A stretch of 59,606 nucleotides of DNA from Lachnospiraceae bacterium. GTDB taxonomy: Bacteria > Bacillota > Clostridia > Lachnospirales > Lachnospiraceae. Below are positions 15,359 to 24,300 of this stretch, piece by piece. The stretch covers positions 1 to 59,606 of the forward strand of contig JAEELW010000105.1 of NCBI GenBank assembly GCA_016282915.1. The letters run 5' to 3'. A program made the position numbers and the translations under genes. The notes under the pieces are model-generated. The model was not told the DNA's origin. It saw only the letters and a list, made by a program, of their open reading frames with translations, and did not search any database. Every line of letters starts with the position of its first letter. The stretch's first letter is position 1.

Positions 15359-16306
15359 ATGAAGAACGCGCTTGTACGCACAATCGTATATACGCTCTCG
15401 ATCGGCCTTTCGGTCGGTACCGTTGCGAGCCGCACGGTTTCGGCCGGGGAGCTTTATCCTGCGGAGGAGAGCGCTGAAGAGTGGGAGTTCAGCCTGTACG
15501 GAGGAGCCGCGCTTTCCCTCGGGGAAGATATCGAAGCGGAAAGCGGTCTGCCCGTATGCGGAGCGGCACTGAGCCTCGGAGAGGATCTGACGGCAGGGCA
15601 GCTTCCTTATATCCCTGCGGAGAAAAGCGAAGCGCAGGAAGAGGAAAGCGGCGCGGAGGAAGAGCCGGCGGAAGCGGAGAACGCGGACAGGACGGAAGCC
15701 GTGGCGGCGGAGGCCGCTGTAAGCGTGACAGCGGAAGCACCTGCAGCAGCAGCAGCGCCTGCGGCGGAAGAGCCGGCGGCAGCGGCAGCGGCGGAACAGC
15801 CCGCAGCGGAGCCGGCAGCAGCGGAACAGCCTGCAGCAGAGCCGGAAGAATCCGTGGCGGAGCCGGAAGAGCCTGCAGCAGAGCCGGAACTTCCCGCGGA
15901 AGAGCCGGAAGTGCCTGTGCCGGAAGAAGAAACGCCTGCGGAAGAAGTGCCGGGGAGCGTGAGTGGACAGCAGGTGGCGGATTTTGCCTGCCAGTTCATC
16001 GGCGGACCCTATAAATACGGAGGCTGCAGCCTGACCGAAGGGGCGGACTGCTCCGGTTTTGTGATGGCGGTGTATGCGCATTTCGGTGTATCCCTCCCAC
16101 ATTCTTCCACGTCCGACAGAGGCGTGGGACGCCATGTGGATGGTGGCTTGACGGGCGCGGTTCCCGGTGATATCATCTGTTACGGCGGCCATGTTGGGAT
16201 CTATATCGGAAACGGTCAGATCGTCCATGCGTTCAATTCCCGCAAGGGCATCGTGACCACAAACGCGGATTATGATACGGTTCTTGAAGTCCGACGGATC
16301 TTCTGA
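15359..16306 (+). CDS. secreted NlpC/P60 cell-wall endopeptidase with Ala/Pro/Glu linker
   Basis: A signal peptide (about residues 1-29) is followed by a short duplicated segment, GGAALSLGED and CGAALSLGED (48-57, 67-76), then about 110 residues of Ala, Glu and Pro. That linker probably spans the wall. The NlpC/P60 domain occupies 200-315: catalytic Cys231 in GADCSGF, His278 in GGHVGIYIG, and His290 as the likely third residue. It should cut peptide cross-links or stems in peptidoglycan. The upstream ribosome-binding site is weak. Expression is probably under WalR control through the boxes at 15298-15334. The end overlaps the YfhO gene by 35 bases. Confidence 0.9.
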   Translation: MKNALVRTIVYTLSIGLSVGTVASRTVSAGELYPAEESAEEWEFSLYGGAALSLGEDIEAESGLPVCGAALSLGEDLTAGQLPYIPAEKSEAQEEESGAEEEPAEAENADRTEAVAAEAAVSVTAEAPAAAAAPAAEEPAAAAAAEQPAAEPAAAEQPAAEPEESVAEPEEPAAEPELPAEEPEVPVPEEETPAEEVPGSVSGQQVADFACQFIGGPYKYGGCSLTEGADCSGFVMAVYAHFGVSLPHSSTSDRGVGRHVDGGLTGAVPGDIICYGGHVGIYIGNGQIVHAFNSRKGIVTTNADYDTVLEVRRIF

Positions 16307-18824
16307 AAAAACGATCTTTAGGCATATGCTCGTAACGGCTGCCGTTGCGGGCTTTTTTTTCGTCCTTTTTGTGATCTTCTGCGGGATCACGCCGGCCGGT
16401 GATTCCACCTGGTCGGTCTTTGACATGAAGATGCAGTATCTGGATTTTTATTCCTATTATAAATCGGTGCTGGAAGGAAAGAACGATCTGTTCTATTCGC
16501 CTGCCATGACCATGGGCAGCGGTGCCGTAGGCTTCTTTTCCTATTATCTCTCCAGCCCTCTGCTGCTGATCCTGGCCTTTACCGACAGGCTGTACCTGCC
16601 GGAGGCGGTAACGCTCATGAACGGTCTGAAGCTGATGCTCACGGCGGCCTGTGCCGACGGGATGCTGCGGGCGCATTTTCTGCGGGAAGGTTTTGGCGGA
16701 AAAAAACTGCATACGCGGATCTTTGCCCTGTCCTACGCTCTTTGCGCCTATATGATGGCCTATTGCGTCAATCCCATGTGGCTGGAGGTCTTCGCGCTGG
16801 CGCCGCTCTGTCTGTGGATGCTGGAGCGTCTGCTGAAGGAGGGAAAATGCGCCGGCTATGTGATCTGTCTGGGGCTGGCGTTCTGGTGTAATTATTATAT
16901 AACGTATATGCTCTGCATATTTATCGTATTCTGGACCGTGATCTGTCTGGTCCGGGAGCCGGAGCAGTGGTTTAAGAAGCTCCTGCGGACGGGACTCTGT
17001 TCCTTATGGGGCGTGGCGCTGGCAGCGGTATCGCTGATCCCGACCTTCCTGGAACTCTTCGGCAGCCCCAAGGATGTGAGCCTGATGGGAGCGGAAGTGC
17101 AGGGAGCAGATATCGGGATAAGGCAGATCTTTTCAAAAGCCTGGCTTCTGGCCTTTGATCCGGAGCAGACCTTCTGGGGGACGCCACTCTTATTCGCGGG
17201 CAGCCTGATCTTTCTGCTGACGATCCTTTATTTCCTTAACCGGAAGATCGCGTGGAAGGACAAACTCTGCGCGGGCATCCTGCTCGTCATTTTCGGGATC
17301 TCCTATGCGCTGGATAAACTGAACCTTCTGTGGCATGCGGGGATGGAACCCTCCGGCTATCCGTACCGTGAGGTCTTTCTCGCGGTCCTGCTCTGCTGCG
17401 TCTGCGCCTGCCGCGCATATGCCCTTCTGAAGGAAGGTACAAAAGTGTGGCACATCGCTGCTGCGGCGCTTCTGATGCTGGGGCTCTTTGCCATTACGAT
17501 CGATTCGGCGTATCCGATGAAGCTTGTGGTGCTGGCCAATGTGGGGACGATCCTCTGCTGCGCGCTCCTGCTCGCCGCACATATATTGTTTAAGGAGAAA
17601 GGGCCTGACCTGCTCTGGACAGCGCTTCCCTGCGCGCTGGCGCTCCTTCAGCTTCTGGAACTTTTTGCCGGAGCTGCCGGGATATATAAAATGCAGACAT
17701 CAAACGGAATGCTGGGCGCGCAGGAATACCGCAGGATCTACAGCGCCATGAGGGAGACCGTTGACGAACTGCCGGAGGACGGCTTTTACCGTACCGAGAA
17801 TATGAAGCCCCGCGAGCAGAACGACGGCATGATGTATGATTACAACAGTCTGACACATTACAGTTCCGCAGGGCTGGTGGGACCACGCTTTTATCTGCAG
17901 CGTCTGGGCTACAATGACGACGGTCTGTATGTGGCCTACGGAAAAGATAATACCTGCACCGCGGATTCGCTCCTGGGAGTGCGCTTTGTGATCGGCGCCG
18001 AAAACAGGGAGGAGTATACACTCCGAAAAGACGGGGAATACAGTCTGCGCGAGAATCCTTATGCCCTGTCTGTGGCCCTGGTGACGGATGAGATCCCGCA
18101 GACGGATGCGGAGGACCCGTTCTCACTGCAGGAAGAGATCTATGAGTCTTTATGCGGGGAAGAACTCACGCTTTTTGTCCCGCTGGAGGCTGTTGAGGAA
18201 GAAAGGGGCCGGGATACGGTCTGGGAGTGCACGACGGAAGCGGAGGGCTGCGTATATCTCTACCTGGACGGGATCGAGGATAAGATACAGAATCTTTCAA
18301 TCTATGTCGATGATAAGTTTAAGTCCGCATTCGGAAACCGCAGCTGCCTGAAAGTGCTGAATCTCGGGCATTATGATGCCAGAGAGCATTTCAGCCTGCG
18401 TGTACACGCGGAAAACGGGGAAGAAACGGGCAGGCTCCTGCTTGTGACGGAGGATATGGCGGCGCTGGCCGAGGCCTATAAAAAAGCATCCGCAAAGGAG
18501 GCTTTGGTGGAACGTCTGAGTTCTTCGCACTTCCGGATCACGATCCCGGAAACTGCCGGCACTAAGGAGCTTTTGACAGGCATTCCCTATGAGGATTCCT
18601 GGCAGATCTCCGTGGACGGAAAAAGCGTGGAAGCGCAAAAGCTCCTGGATACCTTTATCTCTGTGCCGGATGTTGCGGCGTCCTCCGTGGTGGAACTGCG
18701 CTATGTGCCGCAGGGGCTGATTCCCGGGGCACTGATCAGTCTTGCGGCGCTGATCCTTCTGATCGTGCTCCGTCTCCGGGGCAGAAAGTGCGGAAAAGAA
18801 AAAACGCCGGAAACGGAGAACTGA
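16272..18824 (+). CDS. YfhO-family multi-pass membrane protein
   Basis: The 850-residue protein has about a dozen hydrophobic segments up to residue 480, a large extracytoplasmic region, and a final helix near the C-terminus (LISLAALILLIVLRL). The early signature DMKMQYLDFYSYY, followed by GAVGFFSYYLSSP, is typical of YfhO (PF09586), a GT-C-like group. Characterised relatives help glycosylate lipoteichoic or wall polymers. ATG 16272 overlaps the preceding gene by 35 bases without a clear ribosome-binding site; ATG 16326 is an alternative start. Coupling with a cell-wall hydrolase gene fits an envelope role. Confidence 0.85.
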   Translation: MIRFLKSDGSSEKTIFRHMLVTAAVAGFFFVLFVIFCGITPAGDSTWSVFDMKMQYLDFYSYYKSVLEGKNDLFYSPAMTMGSGAVGFFSYYLSSPLLLILAFTDRLYLPEAVTLMNGLKLMLTAACADGMLRAHFLREGFGGKKLHTRIFALSYALCAYMMAYCVNPMWLEVFALAPLCLWMLERLLKEGKCAGYVICLGLAFWCNYYITYMLCIFIVFWTVICLVREPEQWFKKLLRTGLCSLWGVALAAVSLIPTFLELFGSPKDVSLMGAEVQGADIGIRQIFSKAWLLAFDPEQTFWGTPLLFAGSLIFLLTILYFLNRKIAWKDKLCAGILLVIFGISYALDKLNLLWHAGMEPSGYPYREVFLAVLLCCVCACRAYALLKEGTKVWHIAAAALLMLGLFAITIDSAYPMKLVVLANVGTILCCALLLAAHILFKEKGPDLLWTALPCALALLQLLELFAGAAGIYKMQTSNGMLGAQEYRRIYSAMRETVDELPEDGFYRTENMKPREQNDGMMYDYNSLTHYSSAGLVGPRFYLQRLGYNDDGLYVAYGKDNTCTADSLLGVRFVIGAENREEYTLRKDGEYSLRENPYALSVALVTDEIPQTDAEDPFSLQEEIYESLCGEELTLFVPLEAVEEERGRDTVWECTTEAEGCVYLYLDGIEDKIQNLSIYVDDKFKSAFGNRSCLKVLNLGHYDAREHFSLRVHAENGEETGRLLLVTEDMAALAEAYKKASAKEALVERLSSSHFRITIPETAGTKELLTGIPYEDSWQISVDGKSVEAQKLLDTFISVPDVAASSVVELRYVPQGLIPGALISLAALILLIVLRLRGRKCGKEKTPETEN

Positions 18825-18841
18825 GAGTTCCGTTTCCGGCG
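18805..18841 (-). terminator. intrinsic terminator between convergent genes
   Basis: CGCCGGAAACGGA and TCCGTTTCCGGCG form a perfect 13-bp stem with an 11-base loop. The T-rich tail (GTTTTTTCTTTT) lies on the minus-strand side, so it best serves the lipoprotein gene at 18911-20275, though it sits at the end of the YfhO gene. Confidence 0.8.
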
Positions 18842-18910
18842 GGGATCATTCCTGGCTTCATAATAACTCAGTGAGAAAAGCCCTTCCGGCGTATGTCGCT
18901 TGCGGGTGGT

Positions 18911-20275
18911 TCATTCTCTCACAGTATAAACATAAATGCTGTCCGGAGTGATATATTCAAACTCCGATTCCGTGATCGTCAGCACCAGATCTCCCTGTTC
19001 GTTGATCTCAAGCACGCCTCCGATCGGTTTTTCGTTGATGAAACCCTGGTTGATGGAAAGCCGGTCACCGTCTATGTTTGCATAGCACTCGGCTTCACCG
19101 ATACGGTAGAAACCGATCGTGACAGAATAGCCGCCGGTCTGGGGATCGGCGGGAAGGATGCTGATCGTTTCCTGCCGGCCGCCGTCATTCCATTCACCGA
19201 GAAAGCGCTCATCCGTTGCCTGATAGATGGCGGGATCCCTTGCGACATCGGGAGCACCGGACGCCGTGATACCGAAGTATCCCTGAACTGTCTTTTCATA
19301 TACGGTGAGGCTTGTGATCTCTCCGTTGGCATCCGTATCCACTTCGACAAGGTCGAGAGCATAGCCGCCGGAATGCGCGAGCATTTCCTTGCCCTTATAG
19401 TTGTAGTTCACGGTCTCAAAAGGATGACCGTTATCCGCATATCCGTATGCGATCAGGTTTTCGCCGGCGCCGGACGAAATGCTGTCCCCGGGAACACATT
19501 CCACTTCCTGCAGGGTGCATCCCGAACCGTAGTCATTAAAGCGAAGCGCATAGAAATGGGAATCCGTTCTTACGGCGCTCATCTGGTCAAAGCCGTCGAT
19601 TTTTATGCGTGAACGGTGATCTCCCTCAAAGCTTCTGTGGAAATACCAGAAATCTCCGACACCGCGCTCGGCATTCAGGGCTTCCGTGAGGAAGCGGGAC
19701 GGGCTTTTGCCGGCGTCTCCGAGGACGAGGGCATCGGAGCCCCAGTTGCTTGCCAGCCAGACAGAGAGCTCGATCCGCTTATTCCCGTCACTGTAGGGAT
19801 AGTCCGGGGAAGTGCCGCACTCTTGAAGGATCAGCTTGTTATACTGGCCCGGTACATCCGGAAACAGATCCTCCAGTTCGAAATCGTAATAGACTTCTTC
19901 GCCGGCATAGGCCATGTGATAAGTGGCTTTGTGGGCGGCGGCGTCAAAGCTCAGCGTGTCATAGAGCATCTGCGGGGGCTCGATCATGTTCTCGCCTTCG
20001 TGCAATTCCCATTCGCCATCCAGGTATGAGAGTATTTCGGCTTCGCTGCTTTCATAGCCTGCAAAAAGCGTGACCGGCCGGGTTTCCGCTGTGGGTGTGT
20101 CCGGAAGGTCGCTTACGGGATCCGGAGCTTTTGTAGGGCTTGCTTTTTTCGTCGGAGCAGCTTCTTTTACGGCGGCGGTCGGCTCGGCCGTCTGTCCACG
20201 GTCCGGGCTCTTGTCCGCGCAGCCCGCAAGTACCGCCAGGCTTAAAAATGCAGCCGTAACGATTCTTCTTTTCAT
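18911..20275 (-). CDS. uncharacterised lipoprotein
   Basis: A lipoprotein signal (VLAGC, lipidated Cys19) is followed by about 45 residues rich in Thr, Pro, Lys and Ala, a typical surface tether. The body (residues 70-454) is rich in beta-prone, acidic and aromatic residues. It seems to contain a repeated motif of the DGEW or GEWN type (about 87 and 375), suggesting two related lipocalin-like sheets. No enzyme motif is visible and I do not recognise a family. AAGGAG lies upstream of the ATG. The terminator at 18805-18841 closes the unit. Confidence 0.85.
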   Translation of the reverse strand: MKRRIVTAAFLSLAVLAGCADKSPDRGQTAEPTAAVKEAAPTKKASPTKAPDPVSDLPDTPTAETRPVTLFAGYESSEAEILSYLDGEWELHEGENMIEPPQMLYDTLSFDAAAHKATYHMAYAGEEVYYDFELEDLFPDVPGQYNKLILQECGTSPDYPYSDGNKRIELSVWLASNWGSDALVLGDAGKSPSRFLTEALNAERGVGDFWYFHRSFEGDHRSRIKIDGFDQMSAVRTDSHFYALRFNDYGSGCTLQEVECVPGDSISSGAGENLIAYGYADNGHPFETVNYNYKGKEMLAHSGGYALDLVEVDTDANGEITSLTVYEKTVQGYFGITASGAPDVARDPAIYQATDERFLGEWNDGGRQETISILPADPQTGGYSVTIGFYRIGEAECYANIDGDRLSINQGFINEKPIGGVLEINEQGDLVLTITESEFEYITPDSIYVYTVRE

Positions 20276-20392
20276 GGGTTTATTCTCCTTGTTATCATTT
20301 TATTATCAGATGAAAATAGTTATGTCGGATGCAAAAACGGAAACGACGCATGCCTTATATCCGTGAGAATCGTCAGCGCAGCGGCAGAAAGA

Positions 20393-21295
20393 TCAGCTTC
20401 TCGGAATCTCCGGGCTGATGAGCATCGTATATTCCAGGTCGCGGTCGGCGGAATAAAAGGCTTTGATATCGTCGGGACCGTATTCCGAACGGGGCTTTTC
20501 GCTCACGCGGCCGGGGTGGGAGAGTATCTCCAGGCGGCAGTCCTTCTTTTTTGCGTATTTTTCCATCTTCGGCAGCAGTTTCGCCACTCTTGTCTCGTCC
20601 ATGTGGCCGGTCATGGCCACGCCGAAGAGGCGTCCCGTTTCGATATCCAGCTTCCCGAGTTTCTTGCGTATGGTATGGCTCAGAAAGTGCAGGGTGACGT
20701 TTTTGAACAGATTGATCGGAGCGATGGTCCCCGCGATCCCCGGTGTAAAGAGGAACATGGCCAGCGGTTCCGTGGAACAGCGGATGAAGCGGACCTCGTC
20801 CTTAAGACTGCTGCGTTCCAGCGCTTCCATTAAAGAGTCATAGACCAGCGGGATCATGTGCGTGTGCACATGGCTGTCGATACGCAGGGGCAGAGCCTTT
20901 CCTTCATCGTCCGTCAGTTTTGCGGTCTCGTCGCGGAAAGCGGAAAGCTGCGCGGCGATCTCGGCGCTGAAAGCTTTTTTCAGCTTTTTCTTTTTCCCTC
21001 CGGGAATGGCGGAATGAAGGAAGATCTTCTCCCAGGAATTGTGTATGATATGCTCGCTGCCGCGCCTTGCCGAAAGCCAGTGGCCGTCGATCAGATTGAT
21101 ATGCAGGGAAAGCAGCGGCTTCTTTTTTAAGGAAGGCCAGGCCTCCTTCAGCAGTTTCATGCACTCTTTATAGCAGCCCATATTTGTAAGGATGCTGATG
21201 CTGTCGACCCGTTCTGCACGGATCAGTTCCAGGATGCGTTTTGAATTTTCGACGGAAGCGGCATAGTCGTCCGCATGAAAGTCTATACAATACAT
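20393..21295 (-). CDS. YdjC/ChbG-family deacetylase-like hydrolase
   Basis: The 300-residue protein begins with FHADDYAAS, whose Asp pair is a metal site in YdjC/ChbG enzymes. LSLHINLIDG and RIDSHVHTHM supply further metal ligands and catalytic His residues, and LEILSHPG lies near the C-terminus. ChbG removes acetyl groups from chito-oligosaccharides, so action on an acetylated sugar is a reasonable guess; the substrate is unknown. No signal peptide is seen, so it should be cytoplasmic. GAGAGGGA precedes the ATG, and a minus-strand promoter lies at 21329-21357. Confidence 0.87.
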   Translation of the reverse strand: MYCIDFHADDYAASVENSKRILELIRAERVDSISILTNMGCYKECMKLLKEAWPSLKKKPLLSLHINLIDGHWLSARRGSEHIIHNSWEKIFLHSAIPGGKKKKLKKAFSAEIAAQLSAFRDETAKLTDDEGKALPLRIDSHVHTHMIPLVYDSLMEALERSSLKDEVRFIRCSTEPLAMFLFTPGIAGTIAPINLFKNVTLHFLSHTIRKKLGKLDIETGRLFGVAMTGHMDETRVAKLLPKMEKYAKKKDCRLEILSHPGRVSEKPRSEYGPDDIKAFYSADRDLEYTMLISPEIPRS

Positions 21296-21328
21296 AGCTC
21301 TGTCCCTCTCGGATGCACAATATATTGT

Positions 21329-21357
21329 ATAATATCACAGAAGGCCGCCGGAAACAA
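21329..21357 (-). promoter_or_regulatory. promoter of the YdjC-like gene
   Basis: On the minus strand TTGTTT (21357-21352), 17 bases, TATTAT (21334-21329). It is back to back with the tRNA promoter. Confidence 0.6.
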
Positions 21358-21374
21358 GGAGATGTTTTTTCTTC

Positions 21375-21403
21375 TTGCAATCTGGTGGAAAATAAGATAA
21401 AAT
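21375..21403 (+). promoter_or_regulatory. promoter of tRNA-Val
   Basis: TTGCAA (21375-21380), 17 bases, TAAAAT (21398-21403), about 30 bases before the tRNA. Confidence 0.7.
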
Positions 21404-21432
21404 AATACAGTCAGCATGGGAAATGACGATTT

Positions 21433-21506
21433 GGGATCATAGCTCAGCTGGGATGAGCGTCCGCTTGACGTGCGGGAGGTCACAGGTTCGAACCCTGTTG
21501 GTCCCA
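21433..21506 (+). tRNA. tRNA-Val (anticodon GAC)
   Basis: A 74-base cloverleaf. The acceptor stem is GGGATCA with TGGTCCC and discriminator A. The D-arm contains AGCTCAGCTGGGA, the anticodon loop is TTGACGT with anticodon GAC, and the T-arm is ACAGG-TTCGAAC-CCTGT. No 3' CCA is encoded, so it is added after transcription. It stands alone between its own promoter and a terminator. Confidence 0.95.
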
Positions 21507-21513
21507 TGAATAA

Positions 21514-21550
21514 AGGGAAGTTCCTGATTCTTACAGGAACTTCCTTTTGT
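21514..21550 (+). terminator. terminator of the tRNA transcript
   Basis: GGAAGTTCCTG and CAGGAACTTCC pair perfectly across a seven-base loop and are followed by TTTTGTTT. Confidence 0.9.
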
Positions 21551-21738
21551 TTATAGTCATTTATGATCATACGGCGGATTGGAGGATGTCATAAAAAGCT
21601 CTGTAAGATGATCCTCAGTTACCGGCCGGAGCACGGGATATACTGATGGATGAAACACAAATAGGACGCAGGGAACGTCGATTTGAATGCGCCTCCCCGA
21701 GCGCAACCAAAGAGTGCGGAAATGCGCGGAATATACGC

Positions 21739-21766
21739 TTGCATTTCGGAGCGGTTCTGTTATAAT
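21739..21766 (+). promoter_or_regulatory. promoter of the oligopeptide transporter operon
   Basis: TTGCAT (21739-21744), 16 bases, TATAAT (21761-21766), then a leader of about 65 bases ending in GAAGGAGGAGAG before ATG 21838. The rest of the gap 21551-21738 shows nothing recognisable. Confidence 0.75.
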
Positions 21767-21837
21767 GCAATTGCCATGGACGGAGGCTTTCCGTCCGGAA
21801 CCTTAAAAACCAAATATCCAGAAGGAGGAGAGTAGCA

Positions 21838-23355
21838 ATGAAGAAAGCAGGAGTGTTTCTTGCAGGGTTGCTCGCGACAATGGCTGTTGCACTGGGCGGA
21901 TGCGCAGGCGGCAAGGCAGAGGAGGTTTCCTCCGGACAGATCACCATCGGTATTCCACAGGATTTGGAAGACGGACTTGACCCGCATAAGGTAAGCGCGG
22001 CAGGCACCAAAGAGATCCTGTTCAATATCTATGAAGGCCTGGTCAAGTATGACGAGAGCGGTGATCTGAAGCCGGCCATTGCCAGCGATACGCAGGTAAG
22101 CGGAGATGGGTTGACCTATACCTTTACACTGCGTGACGGGGTAAAATTTCATAATGGCAATACGGTGACGGCTGAGGATGTGATATATTCCATTGAACGC
22201 TGTGCCGACACGTCGGGGGGAGATGCCCTGGTGCCGGCATTTTCCAATATTGCCGACATTAAGAAGCAGGACGACCATACCGTCGTGATCACACTGAACA
22301 CGCCGGATTCGGATTTCCTGGCCTCCATGACCACGGCGATCCTTCCCAAAGACAATGCGGATCCGCAGAAGAACGTGATCGGTACGGGACCCTACCGTTT
22401 CGTGGAACGTTCTCCGCAGGAATCCATCACCCTGGAAGCCTTTGATGATTACTGGGGCGAAAAAGCACACATCAAAACGGTGCTGCTTAAGGTCATCGCC
22501 GATCCGGATATGATCGTGATGGAGCTGCGCGGCGGGAGCATCGACCTGATCTGCCGTATCACCGATACGCAGGCTGCCGAGCTTCAGGGCGGCGACTTCG
22601 ATGTGCTGGAAGGCACCATGAATCTGGTACAGGCTCTGTACCTGAACAATAATGTGGAACCCTTTGACAACGTGCAGGTACGTAAGGCGCTCTGCTACGC
22701 CATCGATCCCAAGGAGATCATGAACTTCGTGTCCGGCGGCAAGGGGACTGAGCTCGGCAGCAGCATGTTCCCGGCGTTCGGAAAGTATTATGACGAGAGC
22801 CTGAACCATACCTATGACCAGAATATCGAGAAGGCAAAAGAGCTTCTGGCCGACGCCGGATACCCGAACGGCTTTTCCTTTACGATGACCGTTCCTTCCA
22901 ATTATCAGCAGCACATCTCTACCGCGGAGGTTCTGAGAGAGCAGTTCAAGAAGATCGGCGTAGATGCAAAGATCGAGCTGATCGAGTGGGACAGCTGGGT
23001 ATCGGACGTATACCTGGGCAGAAACTTCACCTCCACCGTGGTGGGCGTGGATGCTTCCGTACTGACCGCCCGCGCCCTGCTGGAGCGTTTTGTGTCGGAT
23101 AACGGCAAGAATTTCATCAATTTTGCATCTCCGGATTATGACATCGCCTTCAAGGAGGCGGTCTCCCTGACGGATGATGCGGCGCAGACGGCGAAGTATA
23201 AGGAATGCCTGCGTATCCTCTCCGAGGAAGCGGCCAACGTATACATCCAGGATCTGCCCACCTTTGTGGCGGTGCGGAAGAATATCGGCGGCTACAAGTT
23301 CTACCCGCTGTATGTGCAGGATTTTGCTAGTCTTTATCTGAAGGAAGCCGAATAA
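21838..23355 (+). CDS. oligopeptide/dipeptide ABC transporter substrate-binding lipoprotein
   Basis: A lipoprotein signal ends in LGGC with lipidated Cys22. The 505-residue body is a family 5 extracellular solute-binding protein: DPHKVSAAG near residue 52, LKPAIASD, and the VKFHNGNTVTAEDVIYSIER block typical of DppA/OppA. It should capture peptides, or possibly nickel or opine-like ligands, outside the membrane and deliver them to the permeases encoded next. It is the first gene of a five-gene operon with own promoter. Ligand class cannot be fixed from sequence. Confidence 0.93.
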   Translation: MKKAGVFLAGLLATMAVALGGCAGGKAEEVSSGQITIGIPQDLEDGLDPHKVSAAGTKEILFNIYEGLVKYDESGDLKPAIASDTQVSGDGLTYTFTLRDGVKFHNGNTVTAEDVIYSIERCADTSGGDALVPAFSNIADIKKQDDHTVVITLNTPDSDFLASMTTAILPKDNADPQKNVIGTGPYRFVERSPQESITLEAFDDYWGEKAHIKTVLLKVIADPDMIVMELRGGSIDLICRITDTQAAELQGGDFDVLEGTMNLVQALYLNNNVEPFDNVQVRKALCYAIDPKEIMNFVSGGKGTELGSSMFPAFGKYYDESLNHTYDQNIEKAKELLADAGYPNGFSFTMTVPSNYQQHISTAEVLREQFKKIGVDAKIELIEWDSWVSDVYLGRNFTSTVVGVDASVLTARALLERFVSDNGKNFINFASPDYDIAFKEAVSLTDDAAQTAKYKECLRILSEEAANVYIQDLPTFVAVRKNIGGYKFYPLYVQDFASLYLKEAE

Positions 23356-24300
23356 GTGAAATACTTTTTTCGCAAACTGATATCGATGCTGCTGACCCTT
23401 CTTGCGGTCAGCTTCATCGTGTTTGCGGCATTTGCCGTGATCCCCGGCGATGCTGCGGTATCGCGCCTCGGAAGCAATGCAACCGAGGAGTCCGTGGCTG
23501 CGCTGCGCGCCGAGATGGGGCTGGACCGGCCTTTTCTCGAGCGTTATCTCAGCTGGCTTGGCGACTGCGTCAAAGGGGATTTCGGCACTTCGATCAGTTA
23601 CGGCATGCCGGTGGGGCAGCTCATACTTGACAAGCTGCCCATCACCCTGACCATGACCGTTCTTTCGCTGATACTCACCGTGGGGCTTTCCGTCCCGATC
23701 GCACTGCTCATGTGTAAATATGCCCGAAGCCGCTTCGACCGCAGCATGTACGGGCTGAACCAGTTTGTCATGTCGATCCCGGCGTTTTTCCTGGGTATCC
23801 TGCTGACCTGGTTTTTCGGCATGGTCCTTAAATGGTTCCGGCCGGGAGGCTATGTTTCTTATAAGAAGGATTTCGGCGCGTTCCTCGGCTATCTGCTGCT
23901 GCCGGCCATTGCCATCGCCATCCCGAAATGCGCGATGTCGGTCAAGCTGCTGCGCAGCGCCGTTCTTACGGAAGCCGATAAGGAATACGTGCGCACGGCC
24001 TACAGCCGCGGCATGTCGACCATGGAGGTGCTGTACCGGCATGTATTGAAAAACGCCCTGATCCCGCTCATCACCTTCTGGGGGATGACGGTGGCCGATA
24101 TGATCGCGGGTTCCATCGTCGTGGAGCAGGTATTCAATATCCCGGGACTCGGACGCATCCTGCTCACCTCCATTTCCAGGCGTGATTATCCGGTGGTGGA
24201 AGGGATCATCCTGCTCATCGCCGTGGTGGTGCTGCTCGTCAATTTCCTTGTGGATATCCTTTACCGCAAGGTGGATCCGAGACTGGAGGATCAGGGATGA
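23356..24300 (+). CDS. oligopeptide ABC transporter permease, DppB-like
   Basis: A 314-residue inner-membrane protein with about six helices. The start is GTG, directly after the TAA of the preceding gene, with AAGGAAG nine bases upstream. The N-terminal FIVFAAFAVIPGDAA and the cytoplasmic EAxxRGMSTMEVLYRHVLKNALIP loop, which docks to the ATPase, mark it as the DppB/OppB permease. It forms the translocation path with the DppC-like subunit, whose start overlaps its stop by four bases. Confidence 0.93.
   Translation: MKYFFRKLISMLLTLLAVSFIVFAAFAVIPGDAAVSRLGSNATEESVAALRAEMGLDRPFLERYLSWLGDCVKGDFGTSISYGMPVGQLILDKLPITLTMTVLSLILTVGLSVPIALLMCKYARSRFDRSMYGLNQFVMSIPAFFLGILLTWFFGMVLKWFRPGGYVSYKKDFGAFLGYLLLPAIAIAIPKCAMSVKLLRSAVLTEADKEYVRTAYSRGMSTMEVLYRHVLKNALIPLITFWGMTVADMIAGSIVVEQVFNIPGLGRILLTSISRRDYPVVEGIILLIAVVVLLVNFLVDILYRKVDPRLEDQG

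Noticed and set aside
21760-24042. Long minus-strand ORF opposite the transporter genes
   Set aside because: A shadow of the DppA and DppB-like genes, caused by codon bias.
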